Positions 29,496 to 37,931 of a stretch of 64,000 bases of DNA are shown here, piece after piece. The DNA comes from an uncultured Collinsella sp. (lineage in GTDB: Bacteria > Actinomycetota > Coriobacteriia > Coriobacteriales > Coriobacteriaceae): NCBI GenBank assembly GCA_900542085.1, contig UQMK01000003.1:55559-119558 (forward strand). Reading direction: 5' to 3'. How positions within the stretch are numbered: the first letter of the stretch is position 1; every line of letters starts with the position of its first letter. A program made the position numbers and the translations under genes. The notes beneath the pieces are model-generated. The model saw only the letters and a program-made list of their open reading frames with translations. It was not told the DNA's origin and ran no database searches.

Positions 29496-29957
29496 AAACG
29501 GCGTAAAAACTACATTGAGAACGGCGTAATTTCGCAGGATGACGTCGCCCGCTGGGGCTGCAGGGGCGGTTGGCCTGCAAACCTTGGGCTTTCGGACGAG
29601 CTTGCGCGACAGACGGCAAGTCAGTACGCGCGCTCGAAGGCCCGCGTGCGCGTGTTCCTTTCCACCTACGGCGGTGTCGATAACAGTGTCCATTATTTCC
29701 GAGATGAGAAGGGCCTTGAGGTCGATCTGATCGTTGAGCACGACGGGCGCTGGGGAGCCATCGAGGTCAAGCTGAGTGATGCGAAAGCAGACGATGGAGC
29801 GAGAAATCTCAAGGCGCTGGAGAGGAAAGTGCTCTCCAATCCTGCCGCCCAGAATGCCGCGCCGGTGTTTTTGGCGGTCGTGGTTGGAAAGGGGAGCATT
29901 GCCTACACACGCGACGATGGCGTGGCGGTGATCCCCATGGCGGCACTTGGGGCGTAG
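29496..29957 (+). pseudogene. remnant of an AAA ATPase with DUF4143 domain
   Basis: The frame opens after a TGA at 29493-29495 and has no convincing start or ribosome site. It encodes about 153 residues matching only the C-terminal part of DUF4143 ATPases: RGGWPANLGLSDELARQ, then YFRDEKGLEVDLIVEHDGRWGAIEVKLS, a nuclease-like core. The N-terminal P-loop domain is missing. An intact ATPase of a related kind lies directly upstream. The piece is most likely a deletion remnant. Confidence 0.7.
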
Positions 29958-29999
29958 TGGTTTTGCGGGCGTGCCGTGCTTCCTTTACCGAAAATCCAT

Positions 30000-30028
30000 T
30001 TGGTAAACCAGATGCTCGCGGATAGAAT
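30000..30028 (+). promoter_or_regulatory. promoter for a candidate small RNA
   Basis: TTGGTA (30000-30005), 17 nt and TAGAAT (30023-30028) form a plausible sigma-70 promoter with no ORF behind it. A terminator follows at 30207-30250. Confidence 0.5.
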
Positions 30029-30034
30029 AAAGTT

Positions 30035-30250
30035 GACGGCAGCCCAAGTTGTGGATAGCTGGGCAGCGCCGTTGCTTGGTCAAGAGGTCAGTGCCTTAAT
30101 GACAGCGACTTGTTATGCTTCGAATGCTGCTTGAGTGCCTCGGAAAGTTCGATAAGCGCCGTGAAGAGCAAGACCAAAGCAACCAAGAGCTCTGTGAGCT
30201 CTGATGGGCCCGGGATGACCGCTGATTCAAGTCACCGGGCCTAATTTTTT
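30035..30250 (+). ncRNA. candidate ~215-nt antisense RNA with terminator
   Basis: The promoter at 30000-30028 and a strong terminator (GGCCCGGGATGAC pairing with GTCACCGGGCC, then T6; 30207-30250) would define a non-coding transcript. On the opposite strand, 30186 to 30088 reads as a hydrophobic peptide (TTG start; VALVLLFTALIELSEALKQ, then a basic His/Lys tail). The frame is open upstream but has no ATG. The layout resembles type I toxin/antisense pairs. The lack of a clear toxin start leaves a decayed copy as the alternative. Confidence 0.4.
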
Positions 30251-30411
30251 CACACATTTGAATAAAGCGGTGTTCCCTTTAGAACCGTCTGTGTGGCAAG
30301 TGCCTGGCGCGTGGCATTGCGTCCCGCTTTTGTGTCCGCACGAGCGCCTATCCTTACGGCAATGTAGCCGCCTATGTAGCAAGCGGCAGGCAACGGAGAA
30401 AGGCCCTAACC

Positions 30412-31146
30412 GTGTCAGCTGAAAAGACGCCGGGTATCTCGGCTATCGATACGACGAACTTTGCGCGCCAGATTGTGCTGGACTTTGAGTTTGCGCCGGT
30501 GCCAAAGCAGCGCCAGCGCCGTGGACTGCGCAATGAGATTATCGAGGTCGGCGCCGTCAAGCTCGATTATCACGGTAACGTTATGGGTGAGTTCTCGCAG
30601 TTTGTGCAGACGGAATTTACCGAAGGCGTTGCGTTTCCCGTCCGCGAGCTTACAGGGATATCGGCCGTGGACACCGCGATGGCCGATCCGCTCTACATGG
30701 TGATCAAAAGGCTCAGCGATTGGATCGGTCGCTACTCCGCCCAGATAGTTTGCTGGAGCGGGACGGACCGTCGACAGCTTTTGACCGAGTGCCAGGCAAA
30801 GCGCATCGACCTTTCCGCATTTCCTACGGACTGGGCCGACCTGCAGGCGTTTTACACCTCGATCATGGACGTGGGCAGCCACGGGCGCGTTTCTTTGAGT
30901 GACGCGGCGACGTGGTTTGGCATCGAGTTTGACGAGTCGACGGGCCACGCCCACAGCGCCCTTGCCGATGCGCGCGTGACCGCCAAGCTGCTCAAGCAAA
31001 TGATGGAGGGGGACTACCGCGTGAGTCCGCACGCCCAGGAGATCCGCCAGCGGTGGGGGATGGGCGAGCGACCCCAGACGCGCCTTTCCAGCAAGTGCCC
31101 CGAGCTGGGCGACCTGCTGCTGAAGCTGAAGGCGGAGGGGAGGTAG
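30412..31146 (+). CDS. DEDDh-type 3'-5' exonuclease domain protein
   Basis: A 244-residue protein starting at GTG 30412. Exonuclease motif I is VLDFEFAP (Asp-x-Glu). Motif II lies around ELTGISAVDTAMADP. Motif III is HSALADARVTAKLL (His and Asp four residues apart). This fits the RNase T / DNA polymerase III epsilon superfamily. No polymerase, helicase or UvrC domain is attached. The substrate (DNA or RNA) cannot be told. It stands alone in the accessory region. Confidence 0.82.
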   Translation: MSAEKTPGISAIDTTNFARQIVLDFEFAPVPKQRQRRGLRNEIIEVGAVKLDYHGNVMGEFSQFVQTEFTEGVAFPVRELTGISAVDTAMADPLYMVIKRLSDWIGRYSAQIVCWSGTDRRQLLTECQAKRIDLSAFPTDWADLQAFYTSIMDVGSHGRVSLSDAATWFGIEFDESTGHAHSALADARVTAKLLKQMMEGDYRVSPHAQEIRQRWGMGERPQTRLSSKCPELGDLLLKLKAEGR

Positions 31147-31187
31147 GGGCGTTAGCTGTTTGCATGGCGCGTGCCTGTCGCGTACCG

Positions 31188-32423
31188 CTACTCTTCCTGC
31201 TGCTTGGCAGGTAGGATGTAGACGTTCTCGGCGTCCACGGCGATCTGCGTGGGGCGGTTATAGAGGGTATCGATTTCCTTCACGCTCTGCTTGAACGGCG
31301 CAACGTCGGGCGTCTTTGCCTGATGGAGCTTCTCGAGGAGTTTCTCGGATTGCCTGTCGTTGAACCTGCCGATGTCCTCTCCTGCGCCTTCGAGCGCCTC
31401 GTCGATGAGTGTATGGTCGCCCACGGGGGTCTTTGCGATGGCGCGCCCTAGCAACTTGCCAGCGGATGCGATGCCGCCCAGCAGCGCCGCATCGACGGTG
31501 TCGGCAGTTCCCGCCTCGAGGGCGTCGTAACACTCGGTGTAGAGCTCGCGGTACGCGAGCGAATCGGCCTCGATCTTCGCGGTGGCGTCCGCGAGCTTTG
31601 CGGGCTCGAAGTTCTGGGCGAGCATAGGTTCGAGGAACAGCGAGAACGCGTGGATGTAGGTGGCGAGCTGGCAGTCTTTGAGGTAGTCGAGCACCTTGTC
31701 GAGACGTCTGCCCAAGCCGTCTCGTACCTCGATGAACCCTTTCTTTTTCAGGTCCGACTGCGCCAGTGAGCGGAAGTGCTCTATGTCCTGCTCGGAGGCA
31801 TGCATGATGTCGATTACCTTCATATGGGCGCTAGTCATTTCGATGGCGTTGCCGTAGTAGAGACCGTAGCTGTTGAGGATGTCTGCAAGCGTCTTGAGGT
31901 TGCCGCGCATGTTGGCCTTGTCGCGCTGGCGCATATAGTCGAACATTTCGTCGACGGACTCCTGGATGGAGTCGAGCTTTTGGTTTATCTGCGCGATTGC
32001 GGCTGCCATGAACAGCGACGTCGGGTCGTAGGGCACTTGAGTGACGCTTGTGGCGATGTCGCCCTCGACTACGTGGAAGCGCGCCTGTCCAAAGCCCTTG
32101 ACTGCGTCGCGGTAGCCCCCTGTGAGACCGCTGCCGTCCTTGAACGAGTAGAGTATTGACGGATCGAGTGGGTTTCCAAACTTGTCAGTCGCCTGGAGCA
32201 GCGTGGGTACGCTCACCGTGTTAGTGACGGTGCGAAACATCGAGGGGAGCGAGGCGAACGCCACGCCGAGCTGGGGGATTCGGTCGAGCGGGAGCTTGAT
32301 GGCGCCGGAGACGTCCACCCGCTCCTGGGTGAGTGCGAGGTGGATTTTGGTCGATGCGAGCTGTTTTGCCACAAGTTTCTCTCGGCCGTCGTCCGTCGAG
32401 GATTCGATCTCGTTGTCTGCCAT
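31188..32423 (-). CDS. uncharacterised alpha-helical protein
   Basis: A 411-residue protein I do not recognise. The start ATG 32423 has AAGGAG suitably placed; an upstream in-frame ATG would add 12 residues. No signal peptide or clear membrane segment is visible. The middle (AAIAQINQKLDSIQESVDE and following) looks like coiled coil. A short Gly/Ala stretch (ALLGGIASAGKLLGRAIAK) could insert in a membrane. The acidic N-terminus and Gln/Glu-rich end are unremarkable. It lies alone on the minus strand between an exonuclease and a broken CBS gene in a region rich in defence genes, but that context is the only hint of function. Confidence 0.75.
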   Translation of the reverse strand: MADNEIESSTDDGREKLVAKQLASTKIHLALTQERVDVSGAIKLPLDRIPQLGVAFASLPSMFRTVTNTVSVPTLLQATDKFGNPLDPSILYSFKDGSGLTGGYRDAVKGFGQARFHVVEGDIATSVTQVPYDPTSLFMAAAIAQINQKLDSIQESVDEMFDYMRQRDKANMRGNLKTLADILNSYGLYYGNAIEMTSAHMKVIDIMHASEQDIEHFRSLAQSDLKKKGFIEVRDGLGRRLDKVLDYLKDCQLATYIHAFSLFLEPMLAQNFEPAKLADATAKIEADSLAYRELYTECYDALEAGTADTVDAALLGGIASAGKLLGRAIAKTPVGDHTLIDEALEGAGEDIGRFNDRQSEKLLEKLHQAKTPDVAPFKQSVKEIDTLYNRPTQIAVDAENVYILPAKQQEE

Positions 32424-32691
32424 AGCGTGCTCCTTGCTTACATTAATAGTCGCGGGCATTATCTCACCGTTGTGTGACCTGCTGGGACGGGACGGATTAG
32501 CGGTAGCACGAGGCCGATTGACGGTCGAGGTACGTCAGCCGTATGGGCTTTCCTACGGGCGCCCATGCCGGTAAGCCTGCGTTCGATGCCGCTTGTCGAG
32601 ACCGAATGCAGGGTGCTTGATATCACACGTATAATTGCGCTTGTTTAGCTGTGCGAATGCGTCCCGAAGCTATTTTGCAGGAGGTTTCGGT

Positions 32692-33405
32692 ATGGGCAAA
32701 AGCGACAATGCGAGCGAGTTCCTTGATCTCTATAGAAGGCTCGAGGGGTGCATCCGTGAGCATTATGACGTTCCGGAAAAACACGGTCCTGTAGCTTGGC
32801 TTGGCAGAAACCCCGGCAGGGCATTCAAGAACGTTGCCGGGGCTCTCAAATATTGCGCGGAAGTTCGCAACCTGCTCTCGCACCAGGAGAGTGTCGATGG
32901 CGATTACGCCGTCGAGCCGAGCGACTCGATGCTGACACTCCTGCGCAATACGCTTGCTGCAGTCGAGAATCCTCCCAAGGCAATCGACCACGCCGTGTCC
33001 ATGCAGAATGTGTTTTCGGCAACTGCGGAGGACTGCGTGAGACCCGTCTTGCGCGAGATGGCGGAAAAATGCTACACCCATGTACCTATCCTGGAGGATG
33101 GCATCGTCCGCGGTGTGTTCAGCGAGAACACGCTGCTCTCCTACCTATAAGGTGAAGAGATTGTCTGCATTGACGACGAGACGACGTTCTCTTCGCTTGC
33201 CGAGCTGCTCCCAGTGGACGCTCATGCCTCTGAATCGTTTAGGTTCGTGCCACGTACGATAACACTCGCAGAGGTTGCAGAGATGTTCAGGGTGGCGATG
33301 CGCCGTGCTGACCGCATTGGCATGGTATTCATCACGCATAGCGGTAAGCCCAGCGAGAAGGTTCTCGGGATTATCACTGCTTGGGATGTTGCGGCCTATC
33401 TGTAG
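32692..33405 (+). pseudogene. CBS-domain gene interrupted by an in-frame stop
   Basis: ATG 32692 follows GGAGG, and TATAAT lies at 32630-32635. The first 152 residues end at TAA 33148-33150. The same frame then stays open for 84 more codons to a stop after 33402. The upstream part has a helical N-terminus (LEGCIREHYDVPEKHG) and a first CBS motif (FSATAEDCVRPVLREMAEK, then THVPILEDGIVRGVFSENTLL). The downstream part completes a second CBS motif (PRTITLAEVAEMFRVAM, then KVLGIITAWDVAAYL). The simplest reading is a single nonsense change; a shortened functional protein or stop readthrough are alternatives. Confidence 0.75.
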
Positions 33406-33551
33406 CGGTCGCGGCATGCCTGATGGCTGCAGCCTTTTTCACTTTGCTTATGGTTTCGCTTTTTGTGGGTTGCCCTATTCAATCCGCCGAATCGGCGTCT
33501 CAAATGTATTTGTGTAACTTGTGCTAGCTTATTAGGAGCTGGGTGTTGCGA

Positions 33552-33716
33552 ATGACAGGCCTGAGCAAATCGGAGCAGATACGTGGTGCAGCGCTCATTT
33601 GGGACGCTGATTTGGGCTTATACGGAAGCATCCACGAAGTACATGAACGATGCCTATTAATTGCACAACAAATTATTGAGGTCGTAGAGACAACCCGCTT
33701 GCCGAAAATGTCCTGA
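33552..33716 (+). CDS. small hypothetical ORF (54 aa)
   Basis: ATG 33552 to TGA 33716 encodes 54 residues (MTGLSKSEQIRGAALIWDAD and so on). AGGAG lies about 15 nt upstream, further than normal. It is more A/T-rich than neighbouring genes. No family is recognised. It lies in the 480-bp stretch between the CBS gene and the defence operon, which otherwise holds the G10 tract. Confidence 0.3.
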   Translation: MTGLSKSEQIRGAALIWDADLGLYGSIHEVHERCLLIAQQIIEVVETTRLPKMS

Positions 33717-33832
33717 CACTCCTCTATAGTTGGGAGACAATGGATAAAGTTTTAGCAAGGGGCCTCTGCGTCCCGAGACGATAGCAATTAAACCTGGAGT
33801 GTACTTCGTGGATATACCTGCGGATAAACTTC

Positions 33833-33842
33833 GGGGGGGGGG
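33833..33842. repeat. G10 homopolymer before the defence operon
   Basis: Ten consecutive G residues lie 73 bp before the preferred start of the helicase gene (33916). Such tracts change length by slippage and often make restriction-modification loci phase-variable. CTTCG before and CGCTTCGAAGC after add a small dyad. Confidence 0.75.
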
Positions 33843-33915
33843 CGCTTCGAAGCGGGCGTTCCCTCTCGGTCAATAATGAAATAGCTTGGCACGCCGTCTT
33901 AAGGACGGTGTGCTG

Positions 33916-36900
33916 ATGGAGTTTCTCGATAACGTCGGACGCAATCGTCTGGGAGACGCGCTCGCTAAATCCATAGATGAGGGCGCCAAGCTTTCAATCA
34001 TTAGCAGTTACTTTACGGTCTTTGCTTTCTCCGAGCTCAAAGAAGAGCTGGAGAAAGTTGACTCAGTGCGCTTTCTCTTTAGCGAGCCCACGTTCGTTAA
34101 GCGCATGGCTTCCGACAAAGACCCGCGCCAGTTTGCCATATCGCAATGCTCGCGCGAGCGTGGCGTGGGTGGCTTGGGCCTTGAACTTACGTTGCGCAAC
34201 AATCTCAATCAACGTGCCATTGCCCGCGAGTGCGCCGAATGGGTGCGCGCTAAGTGCGAGTTTCAATCTGCCAAGATGAATGGGGCAATTCAGCCCGGAG
34301 GCACCTATATAGTCGAGAACCCCAATGGCGACGACCATGCTTTCATGGGTGCCGCCGCTGACTTTACCCAGGAAGGACTTGGTTACGAGCGCCGCCCCAA
34401 CACCGTAATGGGCGTAAGCCACTACGAGGGCGCGACGGAAGCTGCCGGCCTAAAGGCGATGTTTGAGTCCGTCTGGGATAAGCCTGCGATGGTCGCCGAT
34501 GTTACCGATGAGGTAGCGGCGCAGGTAGGCACACTCTACCGCGAGAATCCGCCCGAGTTCGTTTATTTCCTCACGCTTTACCACTTGTTCCGCGATTACC
34601 TTTCCGACGAAGATAACGACTTGAGGCCCGGTCTCAAGTTTGAGGAATCAGTCGTCTGGAACAAGCTCTACGACTTCCAAAAGGACGCCGTGGTGGGCGC
34701 CATCCGTAAGCTCGAGAAGTACAAGGGCTGCATCATCGCCGACAGCGTCGGCCTGGGCAAGACCTATGAGGCGCTCGCCGTCATTAAGTACTACCAGGAA
34801 CGCAATGATCGCATTCTGGTACTGGCACCTAAACGCTTGCGCGATAACTGGACGCTGTGGACGCAGGACAACGATGACCGCAACCCGTTGGCGGATGATC
34901 GTCTTAACTACACCGTGCTCAATCACACCGATCTGTCCCGTTATACGGGCACGAGCGGTGATGTGGACCTGGAGCATCTACGCTGGGGCCACTATGACCT
35001 GTTGGTAATTGATGAGAGCCACAACTTCCGTAACAAGAGCACGGATTCCGAGAAAAAAGACCGCTACACGCGACTTATCGAGGACGTAATTAAGAGTGCA
35101 CGGCGCACCAAGGTGCTGATGCTCTCGGCTACGCCTGTGAACAATCGCCTGCTGGACCTGCGCAACCAGATTGAGCTCATCACCGAGGGCGATGATGCGT
35201 ATCTGGCGGATACTGATGGTATTGAGTCGATTACTCAGGTGTGCCGTACGGCACAAGCGCGCTTCAATGAGTGGAGCAAGCTCGACGATGCCGAGCGCAC
35301 CACCGAGAGCTTCGTCAACGCCGTCAACGCCGATTACTTTAAGCTGCTCGACGTGCTTACCATCGCGCGCAGCCGCAAGCATATCTCTAAGTACTATGGC
35401 GCCGCTTCGGGTACGTTCCCGCAGCGGCGCAAGCCCCTCTCTATTACCACGCCAATCGATTTGGCGGGGGAGCTTCCGCCTATCGCTGAGCTCAACGACA
35501 TGATCGCCCAGCTTACGTTTGCGCAGTATCAGCTGCTTTCTTATGTACGCGGCGATAAACGTCGTAAGTACGAGGATCGTTACGGCGACACCTGGGGCAA
35601 GGACTTTGAGAGCCAGGTTCACCGTACGGGTGCTGTTGCCAACCTTATGCGCGTAAACGTGCTCAAGCGAATGGAATCTTCGGTTAACAGTTTTCGAATC
35701 ACGCTCTCGCGCATCCTGGCGGGATGCGAGGCGCTCCGCGCACAGCTCAATGACCCTGCGGCCATGGGAGCGGGCAGCTATGATGCGGCGGGCATCGAGG
35801 ATGGCATGGATGACGATGACGCCGAGGAAATCGAGCGCGGCGGCAAGGTTCGCGTCGACCTGCGCGATGTTGATGCCTTGCGTCTGGGCAGCGATTTAGA
35901 CTTTGATATCACCGTGCTGCACCGTCTGCTCGACTATGCCAATGCCGTAACGCCCGAGCGCGATGCCAAGTTGGATGAGCTCTACAAGTTCATAGTCGAT
36001 AAGGTCAATAACCCCTACAACCCCGGCAACCGCAAAGTACTCGTATTCACGGCGTTTGCGGATACGGCAGACTATCTATTTGAGCAGCTGGCGCCTCGCC
36101 TTAAGAACGAGCTCGGACTTGAGTGCGCCGAGGTTGCCGGCAGCGCAAACCGCACCTACTCGCTTAAGCTGCGCCGCGCCACCTTCGAGAATATCCTGGC
36201 GTACTTTAGCCCGCGCTCCAAGGAGCTGCCCGAGGCGTCTCTCGCCGCAGGGGAGATTGATGTCGTATTTGCCACGGACTGCATCTCCGAGGGCCAAAAC
36301 CTTCAGGACTGCGACTGTCTCGTCAACTATGACATTCACTGGAATCCAGTGCGCATTATCCAGCGCTTTGGTCGTATCGACCGTTTGGGCTCCACCAACA
36401 CGCAAATTCAGTTGGTGGACTTTTGGCCTGACATCGCGCTCGATGAGTACATTCAGCTCGAAAGCCGCGTGAAGGGCCGTATGGCCCTGCTTGACGCGTC
36501 GGCCACCGGCGAGGAGAACGTGCTGGAGTCCAAAGCAACGGGCGAGATGAACGACCTCAAGTACCGTCGCCAGCAACTTCAGCAGCTCAAGAGCGAGGTG
36601 CTGGACCTGGAGGATATTTCAGGCGGTATCTCGATCACCGACTTCGCCTTCGATGATTTTCGTGTTGAATTGCAGCGCTACGAAAAGGAACACCCGGGTC
36701 TTTTAGAAAACTCGCCGGCTGGTATGCATGCGGTGGCGCGCATTCCCGATGAACTGCGTGGATCCGTGGCACCGGGCGTGGTGTTCTGTTTGGCGCAAAA
36801 CGATGAGAATGCGAACCCCAAGGACACGAATCCTACCTTCCCGTATTACGTGGTGTACGTATCGGCCGACGGCGATGTGATGACCAAACATACACAGCCC

Positions 36901-37164
36901 AAGCATGCGCTCGATATGATGCGCGCCTGTTGTGCGGGCGAACCCGAGCCAATTGCGGAGCTGTGTCGCGACTTTAACCGCGAGACGCGCGACGGCGAGC
37001 GTATGGGGGCTTATACCGAGCTTTTGGACAAAGTGGTTGCCACCATTAGCGGCGTGCAGCAGGACAAGGGCATTGAGAGTCTGTTCTCGCTGGGCGAAGT
37101 GGGAACAGGCACGAGCCTTGGCTTCGACGATTACTCGTTGATCAGTTTTGCGGTGTTGCGATGA
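33916..37164 (+). CDS. SNF2-type helicase with N-terminal PLD-like domain
   Basis: A protein of about 1082 residues. The start is uncertain: ATG 33916 has AAGGA ten bases upstream, while TTG 33886 and GTG 33910 are alternatives in frame. An N-terminal phospholipase-D-like region (SIISSYFTVFAFSELKEEL to HAFMGAAADFTQEGLGY) lacks a clear HxK pair. The helicase core has Walker A SVGLGKTYEA (about residue 277), DESH (about 366), SATPVNN (about 405) and motif VI QRFGRIDRLGS (about 816). It is the first gene of a compact four-gene operon with DUF4391, type III Mod and type III Res. The predicted role is DNA translocation or remodelling in anti-phage defence. Confidence 0.85.
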   Translation: MEFLDNVGRNRLGDALAKSIDEGAKLSIISSYFTVFAFSELKEELEKVDSVRFLFSEPTFVKRMASDKDPRQFAISQCSRERGVGGLGLELTLRNNLNQRAIARECAEWVRAKCEFQSAKMNGAIQPGGTYIVENPNGDDHAFMGAAADFTQEGLGYERRPNTVMGVSHYEGATEAAGLKAMFESVWDKPAMVADVTDEVAAQVGTLYRENPPEFVYFLTLYHLFRDYLSDEDNDLRPGLKFEESVVWNKLYDFQKDAVVGAIRKLEKYKGCIIADSVGLGKTYEALAVIKYYQERNDRILVLAPKRLRDNWTLWTQDNDDRNPLADDRLNYTVLNHTDLSRYTGTSGDVDLEHLRWGHYDLLVIDESHNFRNKSTDSEKKDRYTRLIEDVIKSARRTKVLMLSATPVNNRLLDLRNQIELITEGDDAYLADTDGIESITQVCRTAQARFNEWSKLDDAERTTESFVNAVNADYFKLLDVLTIARSRKHISKYYGAASGTFPQRRKPLSITTPIDLAGELPPIAELNDMIAQLTFAQYQLLSYVRGDKRRKYEDRYGDTWGKDFESQVHRTGAVANLMRVNVLKRMESSVNSFRITLSRILAGCEALRAQLNDPAAMGAGSYDAAGIEDGMDDDDAEEIERGGKVRVDLRDVDALRLGSDLDFDITVLHRLLDYANAVTPERDAKLDELYKFIVDKVNNPYNPGNRKVLVFTAFADTADYLFEQLAPRLKNELGLECAEVAGSANRTYSLKLRRATFENILAYFSPRSKELPEASLAAGEIDVVFATDCISEGQNLQDCDCLVNYDIHWNPVRIIQRFGRIDRLGSTNTQIQLVDFWPDIALDEYIQLESRVKGRMALLDASATGEENVLESKATGEMNDLKYRRQQLQQLKSEVLDLEDISGGISITDFAFDDFRVELQRYEKEHPGLLENSPAGMHAVARIPDELRGSVAPGVVFCLAQNDENANPKDTNPTFPYYVVYVSADGDVMTKHTQPKHALDMMRACCAGEPEPIAELCRDFNRETRDGERMGAYTELLDKVVATISGVQQDKGIESLFSLGEVGTGTSLGFDDYSLISFAVLR

Positions 37165-37931
37165 GAGGTTTTGACTGGAACGACGTATTCTGTCTGCCCG
37201 ATGCTGCTCTGGCGGGCGACAGACGTATCCCCAAGACGGTGCTCACGCGCCAAGCCCAGCTCACAAAGACCGAGCAGAAAGTGCTCGATCGCGTAGCTGC
37301 GCTTATGCACTTTGCCACCGTGCAAAAGTCCACGACGCGCATCGCGCCTGTTCAAGATGATGAACACGATATTCAAAGCGTGCTCATCCTTCGATGCGAG
37401 CTGTCTCGTGGGGCGGCTTATGCCGAGGCGGCAAGACTCGTCCACAAGTGTTTCCCCAATCCGACAGTGATTTTGTTTGGCGGCGAGGACGAGGCTTGCA
37501 TTTCGCTGGCAACGACGCGTAAGAGCCTTGCTGAGCAGGGCGCCATGGTGATTGACGACGTTGAGTCAACGGGGGCATTCGATCCTGGTGACACACGGTA
37601 TGCACCGTTTTTGGATGCACTCGCGTTTGAGCGATTGCCACAGGTGAATCTTCTGGTCTATCTGCGTAGCGTTGCCTGGGCAGTGCGACTTTCACGCGCG
37701 GTTCCGTCTCTAGGATTCTTTCCGACGTGCGCGGAACAGGATTATGAGCGTCTGGAGGGGTTGGTGGCGCGGAGAGATGTGCTCGCTTCGCAAGTTGAGG
37801 ATACCAAGCGACGCCGTCGCGATCGGGAATTGACCCTGAATGAATCTGCGCACCTACGCATGAACCTCAAAAGGCTGGAAAAGGAGCTCGGTCAGACGAC
37901 CGACGAGATAAAGGAGATCTGCAATGGCTGA
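37161..37931 (+). CDS. DUF4391-domain protein
   Basis: A 256-residue protein whose ATG overlaps the helicase stop (ATGA). The sequence fits DUF4391: IPKTVLTRQAQLTKTEQKVL near the start, a middle part with LILRCELSRGAAYAEAARL, and a C-terminal coiled coil (EDTKRRRRDRELTLNESAHL). DUF4391 genes are known mainly as neighbours of type III methylases and helicases in predicted defence operons; no enzymatic role is established. The last 8 bp overlap the Mod gene, so all four proteins are probably made together. Confidence 0.85.
   Translation: MRGFDWNDVFCLPDAALAGDRRIPKTVLTRQAQLTKTEQKVLDRVAALMHFATVQKSTTRIAPVQDDEHDIQSVLILRCELSRGAAYAEAARLVHKCFPNPTVILFGGEDEACISLATTRKSLAEQGAMVIDDVESTGAFDPGDTRYAPFLDALAFERLPQVNLLVYLRSVAWAVRLSRAVPSLGFFPTCAEQDYERLEGLVARRDVLASQVEDTKRRRRDRELTLNESAHLRMNLKRLEKELGQTTDEIKEICNG

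Noticed and set aside
33886..33915. TTG 33886 as start of the helicase gene
   Set aside because: In frame, but without a ribosome site; ATG 33916 has AAGGA at fair distance. The choice remains open.
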